Source: Loktanella sp. Alg231-35
GTDB lineage: Bacteria > Pseudomonadota > Alphaproteobacteria > Rhodobacterales > Rhodobacteraceae
Assembly (NCBI RefSeq): GCF_900143545.1
Contig: NZ_FREV01000005.1
Location: 124,001 to 188,000, forward strand
Direction: 5' to 3'
DNA length: 64,000 bases
A program made the position numbers and the translations under genes. Below are positions 27,015-36,139 of the stretch, piece by piece; the first letter of the stretch is position 1; each line of letters starts with the position of its first letter. The notes below the pieces were generated by a model. It did no database searches. It was not told the DNA's origin and saw nothing but the letters and a program-made list of their open reading frames with translations.

Positions 27015-27765
27015 CGCTTCAGGACATGGGCCGTGGCCGGAAGGCTACGACTGCGTCGTGCTGGATACAATTGATAACACGATGGCAGAGGCCGCACGAC
27101 GTGCGCGCGATATTGAACGCCCCACATGGATCATGGCGAAAACCCAGACGGCGGCGCGCGGCAGGCGCGGGCGCAAATGGGTGGTGCCGCCGGGTAACCT
27201 GAACGCCACGTTGATTTTCCGGCCAGAGGCGACGGCGATGGAAGCCTCAAAACGATCCTTCCTTGCGGCCAATGCCCTATTTCAGGCGCTGGCGATTTAT
27301 GTTCCTGCTGAGAAACTGTCGCTGAAATGGCCCAATGATGTGCTTCTCTCAGGCGGAAAAGTTGCGGGTATCCTGCTGGAAAGCGGCGGGCAGGGGCCTT
27401 TCGTTGATTGGCTCTCTATCGGGATTGGCGTCAACCTGCGGCACACGCCCGAAGGGGTAACAGACGCAAGTTTCGCACCAACCAGTCTGGCGGCGGCAAG
27501 GGGCGATGACGTTTCCCCCAAAGATTTCCTTTCAACCCTTGCTGATGCCTACGCCACGCAAGAGGCCAAACTGCTGCGCCTCGGTTTTGACCGCATCCGC
27601 GACGATTGGATGGCCCATGCCGCTCGGCTCGGCGAGGTCATCACCGCCCATACCGGGCGCGAGGACATCACCGGCATTTTCGACAGTATCGACCGTGACG
27701 GCAACCTCGTCCTGATCACCGGCACGGGCCCGCGCGCGATCCCGGCGGCAGACGTGTTTTTCTGA
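27004..27765 (+). CDS. birA: Biotin--[acetyl-CoA-carboxylase] ligase, class I (no DNA-binding domain)
   Basis: This 253-residue enzyme makes biotinyl-AMP and attaches biotin to carrier lysines, for example that of LiuD. Motifs are [13 protein letters not shown] (substrate loop), [18 protein letters not shown], which is the RGRxGR-type biotinyl-AMP loop, LKWPNDVLL with the catalytic Lys, and GKVAGILLE. The N-terminal helix-turn-helix of E. coli BirA is missing, so it is not a repressor. The start TTG 27004 overlaps nuoN by 11 nt; other starts would cut into the conserved N-terminus. Confidence 0.93.
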   Translation: MSTDASGHGPWPEGYDCVVLDTIDNTMAEAARRARDIERPTWIMAKTQTAARGRRGRKWVVPPGNLNATLIFRPEATAMEASKRSFLAANALFQALAIYVPAEKLSLKWPNDVLLSGGKVAGILLESGGQGPFVDWLSIGIGVNLRHTPEGVTDASFAPTSLAAARGDDVSPKDFLSTLADAYATQEAKLLRLGFDRIRDDWMAHAARLGEVITAHTGREDITGIFDSIDRDGNLVLITGTGPRAIPAADVFF

Positions 27766-27782
27766 TAGAAGGAGGCGACCCT

Positions 27783-28556
27783 ATGCTTCTCGCCATTGAT
27801 TGCGGTAACACCAACACGGTGTTTTCGATTTGGGACGGCCGTGAATTCATCGCCACGTGGCGCACCAGCACCGAATGGCAGCGCACGGCGGATCAATACT
27901 ATGTCTGGCTTTCGACCCTGATGCGATTTCAGGAGGTCGACGTCATGATCGACGCCGTCATCATCAGTTCAACCGTGCCGCGCGTGGTCTGGAACCTGCG
28001 GGTCTTTGCAGATCGGTATTACAACTGCCGTCCGATGGTTGTCGGCAAGCCGGATTGTTTGCTGCCTGCCAACCCACGGGTGGATGAAGGCACGCAGGTC
28101 GGCCCTGACCGCCTGGTCAACGCAGCAGGGGCATATGACCGGCATGGCGGCAATCTGATCGTTGTGGACTTCGGCACCGCAACCACCTTTGACGTGGTGG
28201 CCGAAGACGGCGCCTATGTCGGCGGGGTTATCGCGCCGGGTGTGAACCTGTCACTAGAGGCGCTGCACAATGCCGCTGCCGCCTTGCCCCATGTTGATAT
28301 CTCAAAACCGCAAGCCGTGGTCGGGACCAATACCGTGGCCTGCATGCAATCGGGTGTCTTTTGGGGTTACATCGGGCTGGTCCGCGAGATATGTGCGCGC
28401 ATCAAGGCCGAGCGTGGCGTGCCAATGCAGGTCATCTCGACCGGCGGCCTTGCCCCGCTTTTCCAACAGTCCGAGCCGTTGTTTGACGCCTTTGAGGACG
28501 ATCTGACGATCCACGGGCTGACCGTGATCCACAAATACAACAAGGACAACGCATGA
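27783..28556 (+). CDS. coaX: Type III pantothenate kinase
   Basis: This 257-residue enzyme phosphorylates pantothenate, the first step of coenzyme A synthesis. It is of the ASKHA-fold CoaX type, not inhibited by CoA in characterised members. Evident motifs are LLAIDCGNTNTVFSIW (P-loop equivalent with catalytic Asp), VGPDRLVNAAGAYDRHG (pantothenate site) and LIVVDFGTATTFDVV. GAAGGAGG gives a strong ribosome binding site. The stop overlaps rnj by 4 nt. Confidence 0.95.
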   Translation: MLLAIDCGNTNTVFSIWDGREFIATWRTSTEWQRTADQYYVWLSTLMRFQEVDVMIDAVIISSTVPRVVWNLRVFADRYYNCRPMVVGKPDCLLPANPRVDEGTQVGPDRLVNAAGAYDRHGGNLIVVDFGTATTFDVVAEDGAYVGGVIAPGVNLSLEALHNAAAALPHVDISKPQAVVGTNTVACMQSGVFWGYIGLVREICARIKAERGVPMQVISTGGLAPLFQQSEPLFDAFEDDLTIHGLTVIHKYNKDNA

Positions 28557-30217
28557 GCGACCGCCTGATCTATCTACCCCTTGGGGGTGCCGGCGAAATC
28601 GGCATGAACGCCTATGTTTACGGCTATGGCAAGCCCGGCAAAGAGCGGCTGATCGTGGTCGATCTGGGCGTGACCTTTCCGGATATGGACGGCACGCCGG
28701 GGGTGGATCTGATCCTGCCCGATATTGCCTGGCTTGAGGCGCGCAAGGCGCAGATCGAAGGCATCTTTATCACCCACGCGCACGAAGACCACGTGGGTGC
28801 GATTGGCCACTATTGGGAACAGCTGGGCGCGCCTGTCTATGCACGTCCCTTCACGGCCAATATCGCCCGGCGCAAGCTGGATGAACATGGGCACCCGCCA
28901 TCGGTGGTCAAGGTCGTCGATGTTTACCCCGAGATGATCAAATGTGGGCCGATGACGGTGTCTTATCTGCCGATCAGTCACTCGATCCCCGAAAGCGCTG
29001 GTCTGCTGATCGACACGCCTGACGGGCGCGTGCTGCACTCTGGCGATTTCAAGATCGACGAAACCCCGGTTGTGGGTGATCCGTGGAATGAGGCGCTTTG
29101 GGAAGAAGTGTCAAAGGACGGCGTCAAGGCGCTGATCTGTGACAGCACGAACGTGTTTTCGCGCGATCCGGGACGGTCAGAGGCATCCATCGGCGATGCG
29201 ATTGCGGACATGATGAAAGAAGCGACCGGCATGGTCGTGGCGACCACATTCGCCTCCAACATCGCGCGATTGAAGACGCTGGCGATTGCCGCACAAAAGG
29301 CTGACCGCTCTGTCGTGCTACTGGGCCGCGCGATGCGCCGCATGGTCGAAGCGGCAACCGAAGTGGGTATTCTGAAAGGGTTCCCATCGGTGGTGTCACC
29401 CGAAGACGCGCTGCAAATGCCACGTGAAAACGTGATGCTACTGGTCACGGGGTCACAGGGCGAACGCCGTGCGGCCTCTGCCCAGCTATCGCAAGGGTCG
29501 TATCTGGGGTTGAAGTTGAAGGAGGGGGATACGTTCCTGTTTTCCTCTAAGACTATCCCCGGCAATGAACGCGGTGTGATCCGTATCATGAACCAACTGT
29601 CCGAACTGGGCGTTGATGTGATTGACGACGCGGGCGGCAAGTTCCACGTGTCCGGCCACGCGAACCGCCCTGATCTGGCGCGCTTGCACCAGATCACCAA
29701 ACCACAAACCCTGATCCCGATGCACGGCGAACACCGACATCTGCGCGAACACGTAAAGCTGGGCGCGGCGTCGGGTCTATCGGGCATCGTCGCAGTCAAC
29801 GGGATGATGATTGATCTGTCCGGGAACCAGCCGACGGTCGCCGAATATATCGAAACCGGGCGGACCTATCTGGATGGATCGGTACAAGTCGGCGCGCTGG
29901 ACGGGGTTGTACGCGACCGCATCCGCATGGCGTTGAACGGGCATCTGATCGTGACGCTGATCATTGATGAAAACGACGAACCGCTGGGCGACCCTTGGGT
30001 TGAAACCTCGGGTCTGGCCGAGACGGGACGCAACAACGCGGCCTTGGTTGAGGTCGTCGAAGAAGACCTGAGCCAATTCGTGAACCGCGCCAAGGCCAAG
30101 ACGCTGCGCGATGATGTGAAGCTGGAGAAAGAACTGAAGTCGATTGCCCGCAAGTCAGCACAAGGCGAGATCGGCAAGAAACCAGAGGTAACGGTGATTG
30201 TGAGCAGGTTGGGGTGA
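28553..30217 (+). CDS. rnj: Ribonuclease J
   Basis: This 554-residue metallo-beta-lactamase/beta-CASP ribonuclease is involved in RNA maturation and decay in alphaproteobacteria that have RNase J beside RNase E. The metal-binding motif ITHAHEDHVGAIGHY is at about residues 72-86, and beta-CASP segments such as CDSTNVFSRDPG and MHGEHRHLREH follow. The C-terminal domain continues to the end. It is the last gene coupled to the nuo unit through birA and coaX. Whether it is made mainly from the nuo promoter is unknown. Confidence 0.95.
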   Translation: MSDRLIYLPLGGAGEIGMNAYVYGYGKPGKERLIVVDLGVTFPDMDGTPGVDLILPDIAWLEARKAQIEGIFITHAHEDHVGAIGHYWEQLGAPVYARPFTANIARRKLDEHGHPPSVVKVVDVYPEMIKCGPMTVSYLPISHSIPESAGLLIDTPDGRVLHSGDFKIDETPVVGDPWNEALWEEVSKDGVKALICDSTNVFSRDPGRSEASIGDAIADMMKEATGMVVATTFASNIARLKTLAIAAQKADRSVVLLGRAMRRMVEAATEVGILKGFPSVVSPEDALQMPRENVMLLVTGSQGERRAASAQLSQGSYLGLKLKEGDTFLFSSKTIPGNERGVIRIMNQLSELGVDVIDDAGGKFHVSGHANRPDLARLHQITKPQTLIPMHGEHRHLREHVKLGAASGLSGIVAVNGMMIDLSGNQPTVAEYIETGRTYLDGSVQVGALDGVVRDRIRMALNGHLIVTLIIDENDEPLGDPWVETSGLAETGRNNAALVEVVEEDLSQFVNRAKAKTLRDDVKLEKELKSIARKSAQGEIGKKPEVTVIVSRLG

Positions 30218-30364
30218 ATCACCCAATTTCGCATAAAGCACGCTTTTTGGCCCCATAATCGCCAATTTGCCCGACTCTTTTAGCAGCGCACAGATTTTAC
30301 GTGCCCATCAGTATGTCTGCCATTTTGGGCAGCTGTTCAAAAAAGATTAGGAGAAGCCAGTAAG

Positions 30365-30718
30365 ATGTTTCATTTTAAGTCCTTCATTGCGGCAGGCGTC
30401 GCTGCAGCGGCCCTTAGTGCCTGCGTCGAAACAACCAATGTGTCGTCTTCGGGGGCATCGGCCAACCGTTGGGTCACGATCCAAAACGCCACCGGCCGCA
30501 CGATCTGGCGTCTGTATGGTTCACGTACAAGCACGTCATCCTGGGAAGAAGATATTCTTGGGTCCACAGTGCTGTCCAATGGAAGTTCAGTGAATATCAA
30601 CTTTGATGACGGCACCGGCGCCTGCATGTTCGACATGAAAGCAGAGTTCCGCGATGGCGGTGGTCAGGTTTTGAACAATGTCAACGTTTGCTCTGTCGCG
30701 TCAGTGACCTTCCGGTAG
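30365..30718 (+). CDS. Small putative lipoprotein
   Basis: This 117-residue protein has the lipobox ALSAC (Cys20) after a short signal peptide. A Ser/Gly-rich linker and a predicted beta domain (NRWVTIQNATGRTIWRLYGS, then FDDGTGACMFDMKAEFRDG) follow. Two Cys in the mature domain could pair. Such beta domains occur in small exported proteins of unknown role in Rhodobacterales. The start has TAGGAGAAG upstream. It stands alone, 147 bp after rnj and convergent with the helicase gene. Confidence 0.75.
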   Translation: MFHFKSFIAAGVAAAALSACVETTNVSSSGASANRWVTIQNATGRTIWRLYGSRTSTSSWEEDILGSTVLSNGSSVNINFDDGTGACMFDMKAEFRDGGGQVLNNVNVCSVASVTFR

Positions 30719-30730
30719 AGCGTCTGAAAC

Positions 30731-30909
30731 TGTCGGCATCTTGCCAGATGCGGGTGCCGACAAAGTTCGATCCCCTGCAACGTGCCTGTCCTTGCGCGAG
30801 GGTAGCGTCCGACCTCCCCCGGAGGGGGATCCGGGTTAACCGGGCGGTAGGTTTTGATGATGGGGCGCGAGATAACGTAAATCGGGGTTCACCCCGACGC
30901 GAGACTACC
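30731..30909. repeat. Cluster of inverted repeats between convergent genes
   Basis: This gap between the lipoprotein gene and the helicase stop holds four dyads: TGTCGGCA (30731-30738) with TGCCGACA (30755-30762); TCCCCC-GGA-GGGGGA (30815-30829); an imperfect palindrome around GGTTAACC (30831-30844); and TCGGGGT-TC-ACCCCGA (30882-30897). GGGTAG at 30800-30805 also mirrors CTACCC near 30904. None has a clear U-tract. It may end transcription in both directions or be a dispersed repeat; one copy cannot decide. Confidence 0.45.
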
Positions 30910-32359
30910 CCTTCGCCCGCTCCGCAAAGCTCAGTGCGATAAACGCAGGCGGTTCGTCCCCCATGCCAACAACCTTGGGGCCGTTGTCACGCCTATCATT
31001 GCCACGTCCGCGTCCGCCGCGGTTGCGCTCTTGGCGGGGTTTTTCCTCTGCCTTCACATCGGCCTTTGGGGTCTCGGCGGGCTTTTCAGCCTCAGCAGGT
31101 TTGACCTCTTCTGCCTTTGCGTCATCTTTCGGCGCGGGCTTGCGACGGCTCCGTGTCCGCTTGGGCTTTTCTTCCGGCTTCTCTGCCTCAGCAGGGGCCG
31201 CGTCAGTCTTACCACCAGGCGCATCCAAACGCGGGATCGTCTCTTTTACCAGACGCTCCACATCTTCAAGATTCTTCTCGTCGCGTGGCACGCAGATCAT
31301 GATCGCGGTGCCGGAACGCCCCGCGCGACCGGTGCGTCCGATGCGGTGGACGTAGTCTTCGGCATGGCTGGGCACGTCGAAGTTAAAAACGTGTGTCACG
31401 GCCGGAATATCCAATCCGCGCGCGGCCACGTCAGAGGCCACAAGGATGCGCAATTCATTATCGCGAAACTTGTCGAGCGTTTTGGTCCGGTGGGACTGGT
31501 CCAGATCGCCGTGGATCGGGGCGGCGTTATAGCCGTATTTGTTCAATGACTTCGAAACGATATCCACATCCGACTTGCGGTTGCAGAAGATAATCGCGTT
31601 GGTGCAGGCTTCGCCCTCGGCATCGATCAATTTGCGCAGCAATTCGCGCTTTTCTGACGGCTCTTTTGGCTTGGCAGAGCCTTTGAACATCACAACACCT
31701 TGCTTGATGTTGGTGTTCGTTGTGGCTGCACGCGCCACTTCGATCTTGGCAGGGTTTGACAGGAACGTATTGGTGATCCGCTCGATCTCTGGCGCCATCG
31801 TGGCCGAGAAGAACAGCGTCTGGCGGGTAAACGGCGTGCGCTTGAAAATCTCTTCGATATCGGGGATGAAACCCATATCGAGCATGCGGTCGGCCTCATC
31901 CACCACCATGATCTTGACATCGGTAAGGATCAGCTTGCCACGTTCCAGATGGTCCAGCAGGCGACCAGGCGTTGCGATCAGCACGTCGACGCCTTTGTCG
32001 ATGATCTTGTCCTGATCCTTAAAGCTGGTGCCGCCGATCAGCAGGGCGCGCGACAGTTTGGTGTATTTGGCGTAGGCGTCGAAATTCTCGGCCACTTGGG
32101 CGGCCAGTTCTCGCGTCGGGGCCAGCACCAGCGAGCGGGGCATGCGCGCGCGCGCACGGCCACGGCCCAGCAGTGTGATCATCGGCAGGGTAAAGGCTGC
32201 GGTCTTACCAGTGCCGGTCTGGGCAATGCCCAAAACATCGCGGCCTTCAAGGGCGGGGGAAATCGCGCCGGCCTGAATGGGGGTGGGGGTGTCGTAGCCG
32301 GTTTCGGCTACAGCCTTGAGAACCTTGGGGGCAAGGTTCAAATCAGTGAACTTGGTCAT
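30905..32359 (-). CDS. DEAD-box RNA helicase (RhlE-like) with a charged low-complexity tail
   Basis: This 484-residue ATP-dependent RNA helicase has all the core motifs: the Q-motif region, AQTGTGKTAAF (about residue 45), VLAPTRELAAQ, VVDEADRMLDMGF (about 155), FFSATMAPEI, VASDVAARGLDI and HRIGRTGRAG. From about residue 380 there is a Pro/Ala/Lys/Glu-rich tail ending in an RGG-like patch (RGGRGRGNDRR) that could bind RNA. The start ATG at 32359 fits relatives; a 23-codon upstream extension is not supported. RNA remodelling in ribosome assembly or decay is the likely role. Confidence 0.93.
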   Translation of the reverse strand: MTKFTDLNLAPKVLKAVAETGYDTPTPIQAGAISPALEGRDVLGIAQTGTGKTAAFTLPMITLLGRGRARARMPRSLVLAPTRELAAQVAENFDAYAKYTKLSRALLIGGTSFKDQDKIIDKGVDVLIATPGRLLDHLERGKLILTDVKIMVVDEADRMLDMGFIPDIEEIFKRTPFTRQTLFFSATMAPEIERITNTFLSNPAKIEVARAATTNTNIKQGVVMFKGSAKPKEPSEKRELLRKLIDAEGEACTNAIIFCNRKSDVDIVSKSLNKYGYNAAPIHGDLDQSHRTKTLDKFRDNELRILVASDVAARGLDIPAVTHVFNFDVPSHAEDYVHRIGRTGRAGRSGTAIMICVPRDEKNLEDVERLVKETIPRLDAPGGKTDAAPAEAEKPEEKPKRTRSRRKPAPKDDAKAEEVKPAEAEKPAETPKADVKAEEKPRQERNRGGRGRGNDRRDNGPKVVGMGDEPPAFIALSFAERAKG

Positions 32360-32503
32360 ATACGTCCTATACATGCGGATCGGTCCGCAATTCGTGAAAG
32401 GACGCATGTTCCGCGCGTCCCGCGTCAAATGGCCAACGGGCCAGTGGTTCGCGGATAGCCGATCAGTGCGAAATGGTCAAGCAAACCGTGATTTTCCGCA
32501 GGG

Positions 32504-33235
32504 TTAGCGCGCTTCTGCGGCTTTTTCGCGCATATGGGCAAACCGTCGAAAGACGGTGCCGTCGTCTTCGTTCAGCAGGTGCAAGAGCTGCCGAACCAAC
32601 GGGCCACAACCCGGAGCCTTGCCAGCGTCCCGCCAAAGCGGGGCAAGAAGATGCGCTTCGAGATCACCCTTCAGAACAGAAAACCCCTGCATTCCCATGG
32701 GCAATTGGGCCTTTTGGCGATCACGAATGTGAAATGGTTCCTGAGGGTGCAAGCCAGAAAAGCACCGCTCTGCCTCAAGTATCTTCATCAGCGAAAACAG
32801 AATGTTCATTCGAGCGGCAAGGTTGCGGTCTTCTTCCGTTTCACCATGCTCTGCAAAAGTGATTGCCGCCGAGATGAGCCACCGCGTGGGCAACGTGTCA
32901 AGAAGCCACTCTTCTTCTTCTTTCCAAAGCCTAAGAAAAAGCGCAGGCGCAGTGTCAGGGTAGGTGTGTTTGCGCAAATGCGAAATCAGCAGACCGTGCA
33001 GCAGGGCGAGTTCGCTATGTCCTGCCAGCTCTCCCAGCAGCATGTGGCGCTTCTTTTGCACACGTGTCAGCCCTTCTGGCCGAGGGATGTCCTGCGGTGG
33101 CAAAGCAATTGCAGCCAGCGGTCGAAAATCAACGTTCAGTGGTGGCAGGTCTTCACCCGTCAGTCGGGCGCGCCGGTTGCGGTACTGGGGCAGCAGGTTC
33201 GCGATGCCGCCGGGAAAGGTTTCTTTGAGGGTCAT
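32504..33235 (-). CDS. Protein of unknown function
   Basis: This 243-residue (ATG 33235) or 258-residue (TTG 33280) soluble protein is mainly alpha-helical and Leu/Arg/Glu-rich, with no signal peptide. Conspicuous stretches are LPPLNVDFRPLAAIALPP near the N-terminus and WKEEEEWLLDTLPTRWLISA in the middle. It has no catalytic motif I recognise. It lies 54 bp after the stop of the next upstream minus-strand gene and before the helicase, on the same strand, so co-transcription is possible. Open-frame length and amino-acid make-up argue it is real; the start is uncertain. Confidence 0.65.
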   Translation of the reverse strand: MTLKETFPGGIANLLPQYRNRRARLTGEDLPPLNVDFRPLAAIALPPQDIPRPEGLTRVQKKRHMLLGELAGHSELALLHGLLISHLRKHTYPDTAPALFLRLWKEEEEWLLDTLPTRWLISAAITFAEHGETEEDRNLAARMNILFSLMKILEAERCFSGLHPQEPFHIRDRQKAQLPMGMQGFSVLKGDLEAHLLAPLWRDAGKAPGCGPLVRQLLHLLNEDDGTVFRRFAHMREKAAEAR

Positions 33236-33288
33236 CAGGCGTGCCTGCAATGGTTGTCTTGGTAAAGTATCCGCGTGCAAACGCCGTC

Positions 33289-33933
33289 TTACAAGTGCGC
33301 TGTTTGATGCAGTGCAGATTGATAGCCTGCCTCAAGCGCTGCGACCATGGGGGCGGGTGTCAGCACATCGGCGACCGCGTGTTGAGGTCGGCGGCGAGCA
33401 GAGGTGTAACCGGTTGATGTAAAAGGAAGGATGGTGTCGTCTTGCACCAGATGGGCTTGATTGGCGTGCCAGATCATCACCCCATTGGGCAGCGCATCGA
33501 CGGGCAAATGATGCCGTTTTTGCTGGCGGGTGCCTTTGATGATCCGCGCCTGATGCAGTGCCCGGTCCATCGCCTTGGCGCTGGGTTTGGCGCCTACGGC
33601 GGCGGTCCAGGCATCAACGAACCGCTGATAGTCGGCGCGCCTGCAATAGCCACAAGGACGATGGCCTGCGGCCATAGCGACGGCTTCATCCAGAAAAAAC
33701 AGCTCGGTCCATTTGCGCCCCGTCATCACAGCGCGCTTGCGGCCCTGCCAGTCAAGCGTGCAGCAAATCCAGGCGTGATGGGACCAGCGAGACGTGCCCA
33801 GTTCCTTGTCCGCAACATGAATGATTCCCCGGTTGCCGGTGAAATCTCCTCGTGCGGGAATGGCGACAATCTCGCCACTGGGCAGGACGCGGTTTTGAAG
33901 GGGGATGGGGCTACCCGTCGATAACCACGGCAT
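33289..33933 (-). CDS. Unknown protein with a possible Ada-like zinc motif
   Basis: This 214-residue protein, starting at ATG 33933, overlaps the preceding gene by about 23 nt. The central segment LDEAVAMAAGHRPCGYCRRA resembles the second half of the Ada metal-binding domain, where an Ala/Gly-rich helix leads to RPCxxCR. A CC pair about 45 residues earlier (AWICCTLDW) could supply other ligands. The rest, with many His and Arg residues, is not recognised. A nucleic-acid or metal-binding role is inference only. The longer open frame upstream is antisense-like noise inside the neighbouring gene. Confidence 0.6.
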   Translation of the reverse strand: MPWLSTGSPIPLQNRVLPSGEIVAIPARGDFTGNRGIIHVADKELGTSRWSHHAWICCTLDWQGRKRAVMTGRKWTELFFLDEAVAMAAGHRPCGYCRRADYQRFVDAWTAAVGAKPSAKAMDRALHQARIIKGTRQQKRHHLPVDALPNGVMIWHANQAHLVQDDTILPFTSTGYTSARRRPQHAVADVLTPAPMVAALEAGYQSALHQTAHL

Positions 33934-34357
33934 CGCGCATGATTGCGGATTGCCAGGTCTGATCGTCCTGAATGGTCTCCAGTGAGCCGCGCAAGGACAG
34001 GCGCGTGCCTTCTTCGACAAAATCCAAAGGTGCGGCCAGGGTGACCTGCAATGCTGTGCCATGGGTGGGATCACCGCAGAATGGGCAAAAACCGATGTCA
34101 GACACCAGCATGAATTCGCGCACATTGCGCGTGTCACCCAAAGGCACGGCAAAGCCTGTGATGTCGAACTGCGCCACACCGTCTTTGATCTCGGCCGGGA
34201 AGATCTTGCGCACCTGATAAGAGGTCTCTGTCACGATCTCTTCGATCTCGATGGCGGCGAGGGTATCCCATGCGGCGCTGTCGATGGTTTCGGCCAAGCC
34301 GGGCGATGCCGCGGCAAGGGCTGCGGTGGACAGGGTGACAGACTTGGGCAACGACAT
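33911..34357 (-). CDS. Possible exported protein, DUF3299-like
   Basis: This 148-residue protein has an N-terminus (MSLPKSVTLSTAALAAASPG) that could be a weak signal peptide with cleavage near GLA-ET. The core FDITGFAVPLGDTRNVREFM followed by LVSDIGFCPFCGDPTHG recalls DUF3299, whose members carry a similar GxxVPL...FLLV pattern; the match is by eye only. A CxxC pair is present. A purine-rich ribosome binding site (AGGAGG on the minus strand) precedes ATG 34357. It lies 87 bp downstream of prfC on the same strand. Confidence 0.7.
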   Translation of the reverse strand: MSLPKSVTLSTAALAAASPGLAETIDSAAWDTLAAIEIEEIVTETSYQVRKIFPAEIKDGVAQFDITGFAVPLGDTRNVREFMLVSDIGFCPFCGDPTHGTALQVTLAAPLDFVEEGTRLSLRGSLETIQDDQTWQSAIMRDAVVIDG

Positions 34358-34444
34358 CGAAGACCTCCTAGTTGTGGCTGGTCGGAAAATAACACACGAG
34401 ATCACGCCGTCCAGCCGCCCAACCGCAGATACGCGGAAATACCC

Positions 34445-36040
34445 TTACACCATCATCTCTTTGGTTGCTGTCAATTTCACGTCTGGATAGTCGCGATCCA
34501 CCCGGTCGATGTCCCATTGCAGCCGCGTCAGGTAAACCGTGTCGCCGTCATTGTCGGTCGCGATGTGCTGTTTGTTGGCGTCGGCGAATTTATCGACCGC
34601 GTCCTTGTCGCCCGACACCCAGCGGGCAGAGGTGAATTGCGAGGCCTCAAAGCGCACGGGCAGCCCGTATTCCATCTCGATCCGGCTGGCGAGCACCTCA
34701 AACTGCAATGCCCCCACAACACCCACGATAAAGCCTGATCCAAAGGTCGGTTTGAACACTTTGGCGGCACCTTCTTCGGCGAATTGCATCAGGGCTTTTT
34801 CAAGGTGTTTGGCCTTGAGCGGGTCACCCGCGCGGCAGGTTTGCAGCAGTTCCGGCGCAAAGGATGGGATGCCAGACACGCGGATCGCTTCGCCCTCGGT
34901 CAACGTATCACCGATGCGCAACTGCCCATGGTTGGGAATACCGATGATATCGCCTGCCCAGGCCTCTTCGGCCAATTCACGATCAGCGGCAAGGAACAAC
35001 ACAGGGTTGGCAATCGCCATCTGTTTCTTCGAGCGCACATGGGTCAGCTTCATGCCACGCTGAAAATGACCTGAGGCCATGCGGACGAATGCCACGCGAT
35101 CGCGGTGCTTGGGGTCCATATTGGCCTGCACTTTAAAGACAAAACCCGCGACCTTCGTTTCTTCGGGTGCGATGTTGCGCGGTTGGGCGGTTTGCACCTG
35201 CGGTTCGGGCCCATAGGTGGCCAACCCGTCCATCAGTTCCTTGACCCCAAAAGAATTCATCGCAGAGCCAAACCAAATCGGCGTCATGGAACCATTCAGC
35301 AGCGCCTCAGGGTCGAGCGTGGGCAGCAATTCCTTGGCCATCTCGATCTCTTCAAGGAATTTTTCCAGCAGATGCGCAGGCACATGTTCGGCCAGTTTAG
35401 GATCATCAAGGCCACTGATCTGGACGCTTTCGGCGACCTTGTTGCGGTCGGCACGGTCCATCAGTTCCAGCTTGTCGCGCAGAATATCGTAGCAGCCGAT
35501 GAACTCGCGACCCACCCCAATGGGCCAAGAGGCAGGCGTGACGTCAATTGCAAGGTTTTCTTGAATTTCGTCAATAATTTCAAATGTATCGCGGCTTTCG
35601 CGGTCCATTTTGTTGCAAAATGTCAAGATAGGCAGATCGCGCAAGCGGCAAACTTCAAACAGTTTCTGGGTCTGGCTTTCCACACCCTTGGCCCCGTCAA
35701 TGACCATGACGGCGGCATCCACAGCCGTCAGCGTACGATAAGTATCTTCGGAAAAGTCCGAGTGGCCGGGCGTATCAACAAGGTTAAAGCGGTACCTTTC
35801 AAAGTCAAATGACATCGCAGAGGCCGACACAGAGATGCCCCGGTCCTTTTCCATCTGCATAAAGTCCGACCGCGTGCGCCGAGCTTCGCCCTTGGCGCGG
35901 ACCTGACCGGCCATCTGAATGGCACCACCATAAAGCAGGAACTTCTCGGTCAATGTGGTCTTGCCGGCATCGGGGTGCGAGATGATCGCGAACGTCCGGC
36001 GGCGGGCAATTTCAGGGGGAAGGGCGGGGCGATTTGTCAT
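34445..36040 (-). CDS. prfC: Peptide chain release factor 3
   Basis: This 531-residue translational GTPase removes RF1/RF2 from the ribosome after peptide release. G motifs are SHPDAGKTTLTE (about residues 21-32), DTPGHSDFSEDTYR and FCNKMDRE. The domain order is G domain, OB-type domain II and the RF3-specific C-terminal domain. Length equals the family norm. It is the first gene of the minus-strand group and is divergent from the TbpB-like lipoprotein gene, with a 99-bp gap between them. Confidence 0.96.
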   Translation of the reverse strand: MTNRPALPPEIARRRTFAIISHPDAGKTTLTEKFLLYGGAIQMAGQVRAKGEARRTRSDFMQMEKDRGISVSASAMSFDFERYRFNLVDTPGHSDFSEDTYRTLTAVDAAVMVIDGAKGVESQTQKLFEVCRLRDLPILTFCNKMDRESRDTFEIIDEIQENLAIDVTPASWPIGVGREFIGCYDILRDKLELMDRADRNKVAESVQISGLDDPKLAEHVPAHLLEKFLEEIEMAKELLPTLDPEALLNGSMTPIWFGSAMNSFGVKELMDGLATYGPEPQVQTAQPRNIAPEETKVAGFVFKVQANMDPKHRDRVAFVRMASGHFQRGMKLTHVRSKKQMAIANPVLFLAADRELAEEAWAGDIIGIPNHGQLRIGDTLTEGEAIRVSGIPSFAPELLQTCRAGDPLKAKHLEKALMQFAEEGAAKVFKPTFGSGFIVGVVGALQFEVLASRIEMEYGLPVRFEASQFTSARWVSGDKDAVDKFADANKQHIATDNDGDTVYLTRLQWDIDRVDRDYPDVKLTATKEMMV

Positions 36041-36139
36041 GGGTCACGCTTTATGCGGTTGGGCGGCAAAGGGCAATCGGGCCGTTGGCCTTAACGGATG
36101 ATTTGCGATTGCGCTGTATGTCCTTGGCGGGGGGCCGAG

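Noticed and set aside
33442..33924. 160-codon plus-strand frame opposite the gene at 33289-33933
   Set aside because: The minus-strand frame has coherent composition and a zinc-like motif; the plus-strand frame shows none and is its shadow.
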